Of a stretch of DNA of 60,010 nt, positions 18,392 to 24,770 are shown one piece after another. Each line of letters begins with the position of its first letter. Within the stretch, counting starts at the first letter, position 1. Under the pieces are notes generated by a model. The model was not told where the DNA came from, searched no databases, and was given only the letters and a program-made list of their open reading frames with translations. Made by a program: the position numbers and the translations under genes. This DNA comes from JBHEMK01 sp046262635 (GTDB taxonomy: Bacteria > Actinomycetota > Thermoleophilia > Gaiellales > Gaiellaceae), in assembly GCA_046262635.1 (NCBI GenBank), contig JBHEMK010000021.1:1-60010 (forward strand). The letters are read 5' to 3'.

Positions 18392-19063
18392 ATGCGTGCC
18401 GGCCCTCGCGGGAGGGCGGTCGCGGCCGCCCTCCGGACGGTCGCGATCGCACTCCTCGTCGCCGCAGCCGTCTGCGGAGCGGGGTTTGCGCTGCAGCGGC
18501 TCGCGCTCGTCCAGCCGGCCCGCGGTGACCTGATCGCCGCGAAGTCGGTCGGCGTCCTGATCCGCTACCGCTACATCACGAGCGAGATCCGCGTGGCGGG
18601 GGAGCCGGTGCGCCGGGCCGAGTGCCTACAGGGCTGGCAGGCGAGCCGAAACGGCCGGCCGAGGGGCCGCGGAGCGCGCGTCATCTTCTCCGACGGCGAG
18701 CGCCTGATCCTCGGCGACCGCAAGGTCGTCCGCCTCGAGCGCGCAGCCCGGCCGACCCACATGCCGCCGATCGCCGAGGTCGAGCTGGCCGGCTGCACGC
18801 GCCCGATCACGAAGTACCTCTACAACGGCCTGGTCGACGGCAGGCGGCCGCGGGCGGACGCAGCCACCTTCGACGGCGCACCGGCCCTGCACATGCGCCT
18901 CCGGTCGCTGCGCACCCACATGGACGTCTACGTGCACCCGCATTCCCTCCAGCCGCTCGGACTGCGCGTCAAGTCCGTCGGGGTGGTCGGCTGGAGCCGG
19001 GTGAAAGTCGTGCCGCTCACCCCGGCGGGCAAGCGTCACTTCCTGCGGAGATTCGGTGGCTGA
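18392..19063 (+). CDS. Hypothetical membrane-anchored extracytoplasmic protein
   Basis: 223 residues from an ATG at 18392. An N-terminal signal anchor (AAALRTVAIALLVAAAVCGAGFAL) is followed by a soluble domain of about 180 residues rich in beta-forming segments and basic residues (VGVLIRYRYITSEIRV, DGERLILGDRKVVRLERA, HMDVYVHPHSLQPLGLRV). Two cysteines (AECLQG, AGCTRP) could form a disulfide. No family is recognised. It lies between the GH76 gene and the PIG-V mannosyltransferase, overlapping the latter by eight bases, so it probably works at the membrane with the mannosyltransferase, perhaps as an acceptor or scaffold. Confidence 0.7.
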   Translation: MRAGPRGRAVAAALRTVAIALLVAAAVCGAGFALQRLALVQPARGDLIAAKSVGVLIRYRYITSEIRVAGEPVRRAECLQGWQASRNGRPRGRGARVIFSDGERLILGDRKVVRLERAARPTHMPPIAEVELAGCTRPITKYLYNGLVDGRRPRADAATFDGAPALHMRLRSLRTHMDVYVHPHSLQPLGLRVKSVGVVGWSRVKVVPLTPAGKRHFLRRFGG

Positions 19064-20201
19064 GCAAGCGGTCGAGCGGCTCGACGCCGGCGCGCGCACC
19101 CGTGTCGTCGAGTGGAGCCCCGGCCTGCGAATCGCCGCCTGGTGGGCAGGATCCCGCGCGGTCGTGGTCGCCTGTGCCGCGCTGCTCCACTGGCTCCGGG
19201 CACCGGCCGGCTACTTCCATCCGGAGTTCCGGTCGGTGGAAGCCGTGCTGGCCTCCTGGGACGGCCGCTGGTACGACCAGGTCGCCCGCAACGGCTACCT
19301 GCTCGTGCCGGGACACCAGAGCGACGTCGCCTTCTTTCCCCTCTACCCGGCGCTGCTACGCGCAGGCCGTCTGCTCGGGCTGACCTACGCGGGCGCGGGG
19401 ATCCTCATCTCCAACCTGGTGCCGCTGGGCGGCCTGCTCGCGTTCTACCGGTTGAGCCGCGAGCTGCTGCCCGCCGCCGACGCATACCGCGCCTGCGTCT
19501 TCGCCGCGATCGCGCCGCTCGGCTTCACGTTCTCGATGGTCTACCCCGAGAGCATCGTCTTCGCGGCGACCGCACTCGCCGGCCTCTGCGCCCTGCGCAG
19601 CCGTTGGATCGCCTGCGCCGCCTTCGCGGCGACCGCCACGCTGGCGCGGCCGCAAGGCGTGCTCGTCGTGATCCCGATCGCGGGGGTTGTCTGGATACAC
19701 CGGCGGGGACTGACGCCGCGCCGCCTCGGTCTCGCCGCAGGCGCAGTCCTGGCACCGATCGCCGCACTGGCGTCCTTTCCGCTCTACACCGCGGTTGTTC
19801 TCCACGATCCGATGGCCTGGAGCAAGTCGCAGCAGGCATGGGGCCGCTCGTTCGACTGGGATGGATTCGTCCGCGCAGTCGGCCAGCTGCCCGCGCGCAA
19901 CGGCACCGACCACTGGATCCTGCGCGATGCCTTCTTCTTTCTCGCGTACGCCGTCCTGCTCGCGGTCGCGCTCCGGGCCGGGCTGCCCCGCGCCTGGATC
20001 GCCGCCGGTGCACTGATGGTGTTCCTGCCGCTCGAGACCGGGTCGTTCATCTCCGACGCCCGCTTCGGGCTGCTCGCGCTGCCCGTGTTCTGGGGGCTCG
20101 CGGTGCTCGGCCGCCGCCCGTGGCTCGACCGGAGCCTCCGCCTCGTCAGCCTGGCCCTTCTCGTCACGCTCACGCTGACGATGCCGCTGATCTTCCCGTA
20201 G
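19056..20201 (+). CDS. PIG-V-like polyprenol-phosphomannose-dependent mannosyltransferase
   Basis: 381 residues from a GTG at 19056 that overlaps the preceding gene. About nine to ten membrane helices are visible. The first extracytoplasmic loop carries SWDGRWYDQVARNGYL, the W-D-[GS]-x-W/H-Y block of GPI mannosyltransferase II-like enzymes, followed by VAFFPLYPALLRAG. These GT-C enzymes move mannose from a polyprenyl phosphate carrier to an outside acceptor. The next gene makes that donor, so the pair is biochemically consistent. The acceptor could be a glycolipid, mannan or protein. Confidence 0.85.
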   Translation: MAEQAVERLDAGARTRVVEWSPGLRIAAWWAGSRAVVVACAALLHWLRAPAGYFHPEFRSVEAVLASWDGRWYDQVARNGYLLVPGHQSDVAFFPLYPALLRAGRLLGLTYAGAGILISNLVPLGGLLAFYRLSRELLPAADAYRACVFAAIAPLGFTFSMVYPESIVFAATALAGLCALRSRWIACAAFAATATLARPQGVLVVIPIAGVVWIHRRGLTPRRLGLAAGAVLAPIAALASFPLYTAVVLHDPMAWSKSQQAWGRSFDWDGFVRAVGQLPARNGTDHWILRDAFFFLAYAVLLAVALRAGLPRAWIAAGALMVFLPLETGSFISDARFGLLALPVFWGLAVLGRRPWLDRSLRLVSLALLVTLTLTMPLIFP

Positions 20202-20212
20202 CCTGCGCGCCC

Positions 20213-20926
20213 GTGCCGCGAGCCACCGTCTGTCTGCCAACCTACAACGAGCGCGAGAGCCTCGGCGCGATGCTGCACGCGCTCGCCCGGTACGACCTCC
20301 GGGTGCTCGTGATCGACGACAACTCGCCCGACGGCACGGGCGAACTCGCCGACCGGCTGGCAGCCGAGCTCGGCTTCGTCGAGGTTCTCCACCGGGAGCA
20401 CAAGGAGGGCCTGGGGCCAGCCTACGTCGCCGGCTTCCGTCACGCGCTCGCCGGCGGAGCGGCGCTCGTCCTCGAGATGGACTGCGACTTCTCGCACGAC
20501 CCCGCCGACGTGCCGCGGCTGATCGCCGCCGTCGAGGACGGCGCCGATCTGGCGCTCGGGTCGCGCTACGTCCAGGGGGGCGAGGTCGCGAACTGGGGCC
20601 TCACGCGGCGCCTCGTCTCCTCCGCCGGCTCACTCTATGCGCGGGCAGTGCTCGGGCTCGGGATCCGCGACCTCACAGGCGGATTCAAGTGCTACCGCCG
20701 AGCCGTGCTCGAGCGCATCGATCTCGAGGCGGTGCATTCGAAGGGCTACGCCTTCCAGATCGAGACGACCTACCGCGCCGTCCGCGGCGGCTTCCGCGTG
20801 GTCGAGGTGCCGATCCGCTTCGCAGACCGGGTGAACGGCACCTCGAAGATGAACGGGTCGATCGTGGCGGAGGCAGTCTGGAAGGTTCCGGCCCTGAGGG
20901 CGGCCGCGCTGGCGGGTAGGCTCTGA
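20213..20926 (+). CDS. Polyprenol monophosphomannose synthase (Ppm1/DPM1-like, GT2)
   Basis: 237 residues from a GTG at 20213, which precedes the family N-terminus ATVCLPTYNERESL. GT2 landmarks follow: VLVIDDNSPDGTGELAD, HREHKEGLGPAYVAGFRHAL, the metal-binding EMDCDFSHDP, LALGSRYVQGGEVANW and LTGGFKCYRR, all typical of dolichol/polyprenol-phosphate mannose synthases. It transfers mannose from GDP-mannose to polyprenyl phosphate on the inner membrane face. There is no C-terminal membrane domain, as in single-domain Ppm catalytic subunits. It follows the PIG-V gene by eleven bases and is followed by thioredoxin after four. Confidence 0.93.
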   Translation: MPRATVCLPTYNERESLGAMLHALARYDLRVLVIDDNSPDGTGELADRLAAELGFVEVLHREHKEGLGPAYVAGFRHALAGGAALVLEMDCDFSHDPADVPRLIAAVEDGADLALGSRYVQGGEVANWGLTRRLVSSAGSLYARAVLGLGIRDLTGGFKCYRRAVLERIDLEAVHSKGYAFQIETTYRAVRGGFRVVEVPIRFADRVNGTSKMNGSIVAEAVWKVPALRAAALAGRL

Positions 20927-20930
20927 GCCC

Positions 20931-21263
20931 ATGCGCGAGATCACAGACGCGACCTTCGAGCAGGACGTGGTGAAGGCGGGCGGGCCCGTCGTCGTCGATT
21001 TCTGGGCGCCGTGGTGCGGTCCATGCCGGGCGATCCACCCGATTCTCGAGGAGCTCGAGGCCGCAGCCGGAGGCCGTGTCTCCTTCGCGAAGCTGAACCT
21101 CGACGAGAACCCCGAGATGGCGTCGCGCTACGGTGTCCTCTCCCTGCCAACGGTGATCCTGTTCGAGGGCGGCGAACCGCGCGAGACTGTGATTGGCGCG
21201 CGGCCACGCGGCCACTTCGAGCGGGCGTTCGCCGCCTGGCTTGGCGCGCGCCTGGCCACCTGA
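20931..21263 (+). CDS. trxA: Thioredoxin
   Basis: 110 residues, the family norm. The active site is FWAPWCGPCRAIHP with the classic CGPC, the cis-proline loop is SLPTVILF, and the Asp that tunes the active site is in VVVDFWAP. No signal peptide is present, so it works in the cytoplasm as a general disulfide reductase. It starts four bases after the polyprenol-P-mannose synthase and is probably cotranscribed with the mannose genes, though its function need not be linked. Downstream, 123 bases (21264-21386) separate it from the convergent thiL and hold no recognised element. Confidence 0.95.
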   Translation: MREITDATFEQDVVKAGGPVVVDFWAPWCGPCRAIHPILEELEAAAGGRVSFAKLNLDENPEMASRYGVLSLPTVILFEGGEPRETVIGARPRGHFERAFAAWLGARLAT

Positions 21264-21386
21264 GAGCCGCGCCCGCACGGCCTCCTCTCAGGCGAATGCC
21301 AGCTCGACCGGGCTCGGTGCCCCCGGCATCCCGTACGCCAGCTTCCGCGGCGGCCTCCCGGCCGACCGGGGCGATTCCGACAGCGC

Positions 21387-22232
21387 TCAGCGGCGGAAGT
21401 GCTCCCAGCCGCCGAGCTCGGCCAGCTCTCCCGCCAGGGTGAGCACAACGCCTGCGCCCTCCTCGCACCGGCCGATCACGGCGAAGTCGAGCGGGTCGGG
21501 CGTCGCCGCGAGCAGCTCGTAGTCCTCGCCGAAGCCGAGCATGCCCAGGTCGGCCGCGAGCGGGACGCGTTCCAATTCGATCACGAGCCGGCAGCCGGAG
21601 CGCTCCGCGATGCGCGCGGCATCTGCTGCGAGCCCGTCGGAGACGTCGAGCATGGCATGTGCAACATGCGCCAGGCGCCTGCCCTCCTCGAGTCGCAGCG
21701 GCGGGCGCAGATGCGCCGCGACGTGCTCGCTCTCGCGTCCCTCCTGCAGGGCGGCGAACCCCGCCCCGGACCCTCCGAGCGGGCCGGTCACCACCAGCAG
21801 GTCTCCCGCCAGCGCGCCGGCGCGGCCGGGAACTCGCTCGGAGCGGCCGATCGCGGTGACGCTGAGGTACACGCGCCCGGCGGCGGTCGTGTCGCCGCCG
21901 AGGACGGGCACACCCGGCTCGACCAGTCCCTCGTACAACTCGACCACCCGATCCAGCTCCGTTTCGGCCGGCAGACCGAGGCTGACGATCAAGCCCTCCG
22001 GTTCCGCGCCCGAGGCGGCGAGGTCGCTGAGGTTGACCGCTGCGGCCTTGTAGCCGAGGTCACGCCACGAGGTCCAGTCGAGGCGGAAGTGAACGTCCTG
22101 GACGAGCGCATCCTGCGTGGCGACGACACCTCCGGCCAGGTGCGCGGCGTCGTGCTCGATTCCGTGCACGAGGCCGCGCCGCTCGAGCTCAGCGAGCAGG
22201 CCGAGCTCGCCGACGTCACCGAGCCGCGGCAT
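21387..22232 (-). CDS. thiL: Thiamine-monophosphate kinase
   Basis: 281 residues from the ATG at 22232; longer forms of the frame are shadows of thiE. Family blocks: GELGLLAELERRG, LVQDVHFRLDWTSWRDLGYKA, VNLSDLAASGAEPEGL, VLGGDTTAAG, LDVSDGLAADAARIA and GFGEDYELLAA. It adds the second phosphate to thiamine monophosphate to give TPP. One oddity is that the usual GDDAAVL metal-binding block reads EHDAAHL, so one Asp is a His. It is the last gene of the riboswitch-led operon and overlaps thiE by 17 bases. Confidence 0.93.
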   Translation of the reverse strand: MPRLGDVGELGLLAELERRGLVHGIEHDAAHLAGGVVATQDALVQDVHFRLDWTSWRDLGYKAAAVNLSDLAASGAEPEGLIVSLGLPAETELDRVVELYEGLVEPGVPVLGGDTTAAGRVYLSVTAIGRSERVPGRAGALAGDLLVVTGPLGGSGAGFAALQEGRESEHVAAHLRPPLRLEEGRRLAHVAHAMLDVSDGLAADAARIAERSGCRLVIELERVPLAADLGMLGFGEDYELLAATPDPLDFAVIGRCEEGAGVVLTLAGELAELGGWEHFRR

Positions 22233-22770
22233 CGATCGCCTCGACCAGGGCGGCAGCCTCAGCGGCGGCGCGAATGACCGCCACGCCGCGGGCACCTGCC
22301 CGGACGCAGTCGCCGGCGCGCGCGGGGTCGATCCCGCCGATCGCGACGACCGGAATCGAGACCGCCTCGCAGATGGCGGCCAGGCCGTGGAGGCCGATGG
22401 GCAGACCGGCGTCCGGCTTCGATCGCGTCGCCCAGACGGGACCGGCACCCACGTAGGCAGCGCCAGCCTGCTCGGCCGCGGCCGCCTCACCGAGTGAGGA
22501 GGCACTGAGCCCGAGCAGGAGGCCCGCCGCGCGGGCGCGCTCGGCACCCTGGTCGGTGCGGCCGAGGTGCACGCCGTCGGCGCCCAGACTCAGGGCCGCC
22601 TCGACATCGTCGTTCACGACGAAGAGCGACGGCAGGGCCGGGAACAGGCGGCCTCGCTCGACAAGCTCGCTGGTTGAGGCGCCCTTGACGCGCAGCTGGA
22701 CCACCGTCGCACCCGCGGCCACCGCCTCCCGCGCCGTCTCCAGCTCCTCGACGAGGACGTGCAGCTTCAT
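22216..22770 (-). CDS. thiE: Thiamine-phosphate synthase
   Basis: 184 residues from an ATG at 22770 (overlapping the thiM stop), somewhat shorter than the usual 205-220. The TIM-barrel landmarks are present: VVQLRVKGAS, FVVNDDVEAALSLGADGVHLG, GLSASSLGEAAAA, YVGAGPVWATRSKPDAG and IPVVAIGGID. It joins hydroxymethylpyrimidine diphosphate (from ThiD) with hydroxyethylthiazole phosphate (from ThiM) to make thiamine monophosphate, the ThiL substrate. The shortness is at the N-terminus, where the first strand is abbreviated. All substrate-binding motifs I know are visible, so it should be functional. Confidence 0.92.
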   Translation of the reverse strand: MKLHVLVEELETAREAVAAGATVVQLRVKGASTSELVERGRLFPALPSLFVVNDDVEAALSLGADGVHLGRTDQGAERARAAGLLLGLSASSLGEAAAAEQAGAAYVGAGPVWATRSKPDAGLPIGLHGLAAICEAVSIPVVAIGGIDPARAGDCVRAGARGVAVIRAAAEAAALVEAIDAAAR

Positions 22771-23570
22771 CCGGCCTCGGTGACGCGCACCCGGGAGTCG
22801 AGCGTCTCCGGCCGCAGGTTCCAGAGCGCGTCGTGGAGGCCGACGTGGAAGGAGCCCGGGCCGCGGGCGCCGGCGGACGCGTCCTCGCCTGCCACGCCGA
22901 ACGCGGCGAGCGCCTCGGCAGCCGCCTCGAGCGGCTCCTCGGACTTGACAGCGAGAAAGCATCCTGTCAGAGCGCTCGAGATGCAACCCGTTCCGGTGAG
23001 CGTGCCGAGCAGCTCGTGTCCGTTCGCCACCGCGAGGACGCGCGCCCCGTCCGAGACGTGGTCGACGGGGCCCGTGACCGACGCGACGACGTCGAGCCGC
23101 CTCGCGGCCTCGCACGCAAGTCCGACCGGGTCGCCGAGGTAGCCGATCGATTCGACACCGCGCACCTCGGCGTCCAGTCCGACGAGCGTCGCGACCTCGC
23201 CCGCGTTGCCGCGCAGCACGGTCACGTCGACCGCGTCCAGGATCCGCCGGGCGGTGTCGGTGCGGTACCGGGTCGCCCCCGCGCCGACCGGGTCGAGCAC
23301 GACCGGGATGCGGCGCGCGTTTGCGACTGCCCCCGCCAGCAGCATCGACTCGACCCAGCCCTCGGAGAGCGTGCCGATGTTGAGCACGAGCGCGGAAGCG
23401 AGGCGTGCCATTTCCTCGACCTCTTCGACCGCGTGGGCCATCACGGGCAGGCCGCCGAGCGCGAGCGTGGCGTTCGCCGTCTCGTTCATGACGACGTAGT
23501 TGGTGATCTGGTGCACGAGCGGCTTGCGCGCGCGCACCTCCGCGAGCGACTGGCCGGCCGCGACGCTCAT
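22767..23570 (-). CDS. thiM: Hydroxyethylthiazole kinase
   Basis: 267 residues from the ATG at 23570, which overlaps the thiD stop by four bases. Family blocks: KPLVHQITNYVVMNETANATLALG near the N-terminus (in two runs), PVMAHAVEEVEEM, VLDPVGAGATRYRT, LRGNAGEVATLVG, and the ATP/anion-hole region GTGCISSALTGCFLAV with the catalytic Cys. It phosphorylates thiazole salvaged from thiamine breakdown. Together with ThiD and ThiE this makes a salvage route; no thiC or thiG is nearby, so de novo synthesis, if present, is encoded elsewhere. Confidence 0.95.
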   Translation of the reverse strand: MSVAAGQSLAEVRARKPLVHQITNYVVMNETANATLALGGLPVMAHAVEEVEEMARLASALVLNIGTLSEGWVESMLLAGAVANARRIPVVLDPVGAGATRYRTDTARRILDAVDVTVLRGNAGEVATLVGLDAEVRGVESIGYLGDPVGLACEAARRLDVVASVTGPVDHVSDGARVLAVANGHELLGTLTGTGCISSALTGCFLAVKSEEPLEAAAEALAAFGVAGEDASAGARGPGSFHVGLHDALWNLRPETLDSRVRVTEAG

Positions 23571-24343
23571 GCGGTTCCGTCCAGGTGGAGGACGTCGACC
23601 GGACCTTCGCCGGCCCCGATCTCGGTCAGACCGTGCGCTACGGCGGCCGAGACGATCGACGCGGCGCGTCGGGCTGCGACGAGCAGGGGCTCCCCGCGCG
23701 CGAGCTGGGCCGCGAGGACCGCTGAGTGGGTGCAACCTGCTCCGTGAGTCGCGAGGACGTCGTGGCGTACGACGGGGATCTCGTGGTGTCCTTCCCCGTC
23801 GAAGAGGTGGTCGACCGGATCGGCGCCATGGCCGCCGGTGACGATGACCGCGGCTGCGCCGAGCTCGTGGATCGCCTCCGCCAGGTCGCAGCGCTGGCCG
23901 GACCGGCCCGCGATCGCCTCGGCCTCGTGCAGGTTTGGCGTCACCACCGCGGCGAGCGGGAACAGACGCTGAACGAGCGTCTCGACGGCGTCTTCCTGCA
24001 GGAGCTGCGCCCCGGAGCTCGCCACCATCACGGGATCGACGACGAGGGGGACAGGGTGCTGCTCGAGGAACGACGCCACCGTCTCGATCAGTGCCCGCGA
24101 GAAGAGCATCCCCGTCTTCGCTGCGTCCACGCCGATGTCGTCGAACACGGCCTCGAGCTGCGCCAGGACGAAGTCCGGCGGCAGCTCGTAGACGGCGGTG
24201 ACGGCGACGGTGTTCTGCGCGGTCAGCGCGGCGAGAACGCTCGTGCCATGGCAGCCCGAGGCGGCGAACCCCTTCAGGTCGGCCTGGATGCCGGCGCCGC
24301 CGCCCGAATCGGACGTGGCGATCGTGAGACAACGCGGGACGAT
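23567..24343 (-). CDS. thiD: Hydroxymethylpyrimidine/phosphomethylpyrimidine kinase
   Basis: The body is unmistakable ThiD: CLTIATSDSGGGAGIQADLK, FAASGCHGTSVLAALTAQNT, KTGMLFS, VVDPVMVASSGAQLL, VVTPNLHEAEAI and THGAGCTHSAVLAAQLA. It phosphorylates HMP and HMP-phosphate. There is no ATG, GTG or TTG in frame between the riboswitch and the conserved N-terminus. The only well-placed start is the ATC at 24343, six bases after a perfect GGAGG (24350-24354). Counting it as the initiator gives 258 residues with IVPRCLTIA, aligning with usual ThiD starts. An upstream in-frame start lies inside the riboswitch and is unlikely. The operon leader is the TPP aptamer. Confidence 0.93.
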   Translation of the reverse strand: MVPRCLTIATSDSGGGAGIQADLKGFAASGCHGTSVLAALTAQNTVAVTAVYELPPDFVLAQLEAVFDDIGVDAAKTGMLFSRALIETVASFLEQHPVPLVVDPVMVASSGAQLLQEDAVETLVQRLFPLAAVVTPNLHEAEAIAGRSGQRCDLAEAIHELGAAAVIVTGGHGADPVDHLFDGEGHHEIPVVRHDVLATHGAGCTHSAVLAAQLARGEPLLVAARRAASIVSAAVAHGLTEIGAGEGPVDVLHLDGTA

Positions 24344-24349
24344 GAGCTT

Positions 24350-24427
24350 CCTCCCTTCGCCGGCATGACCCGGATCAGGTTCAGCGGGTGTGATCTCAGC
24401 CCTTGAGGGCACCCCGGTGAAGGAAGG
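24350..24427 (-). promoter_or_regulatory. TPP (THI-box) riboswitch
   Basis: On the minus strand the conserved elements occur in order: GGGGTGCC, GGGCTGAGATCACACCC, GAACCTGATCCGGGT, CATGCCGGCGAAGGGA. The closing P1 stem pairs 24419-24427 with 24350-24358 over nine positions (one G-U). Its 3' arm contains the GGAGG of thiD, so TPP binding would hide the ribosome site directly, with no separate expression platform. The first codon of thiD follows after six bases. The transcription start must lie right of 24427, close to or inside the divergent ORF at 24441. Confidence 0.96.
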
Positions 24428-24440
24428 CTACCATCGGGGA

Positions 24441-24770
24441 ATGGAGCGACCGCGCGTACCGGCGTTGTCCGCCGTGACGACTGAGCGGCTTCTCCGCGAG
24501 ACCGGAGCGGGCCCGGGCGGGCTGCTCGAGCTCGACGCCGCGGGAATCCACGCGGGCTCGCTCGCACTCGCCGGCTGGACGGTCGTCGTGGCCGACACCC
24601 CCGAGCGCGCCCGCCAGGCGCGTCAGCGCGCCGGCGGGCTCGTCGCAGCCGTCCACGAGGTCGATCCCGGCGCACTGCCGTTCACCGGCGGTGAGTTCGA
24701 CGTCGAGGTCGTGGAGGACGGCTTCGAGACGCCCGAGGCGGCGCGGGTGGGCCGACGCGTGGTGCGATGA
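24441..24770 (+). CDS. Short methyltransferase-like protein, probably truncated
   Basis: 109 residues from an ATG at 24441. The order of segments recalls the first half of a class I SAM methyltransferase: LLELDAAGIHAGSLALAGW where the glycine loop would be, VVVADTPERARQAR for the ribose-binding acid, and ALPFTGGEFDVEVVEDGF for the fourth strand. The glycine-rich GxGxG is degenerate (DAAGIHAG) and the C-terminal half is missing. It overlaps the helicase start by four bases (ATGA), so expression of the two is coupled. It could be a remnant, or a small accessory subunit of the helicase. Confidence 0.5.
   Translation: MERPRVPALSAVTTERLLRETGAGPGGLLELDAAGIHAGSLALAGWTVVVADTPERARQARQRAGGLVAAVHEVDPGALPFTGGEFDVEVVEDGFETPEAARVGRRVVR

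Noticed and set aside
21264..21386. Possible tRNA or terminator between trxA and thiL
   Set aside because: No cloverleaf pairing, TTCGA arm or hairpin with T-run could be built.
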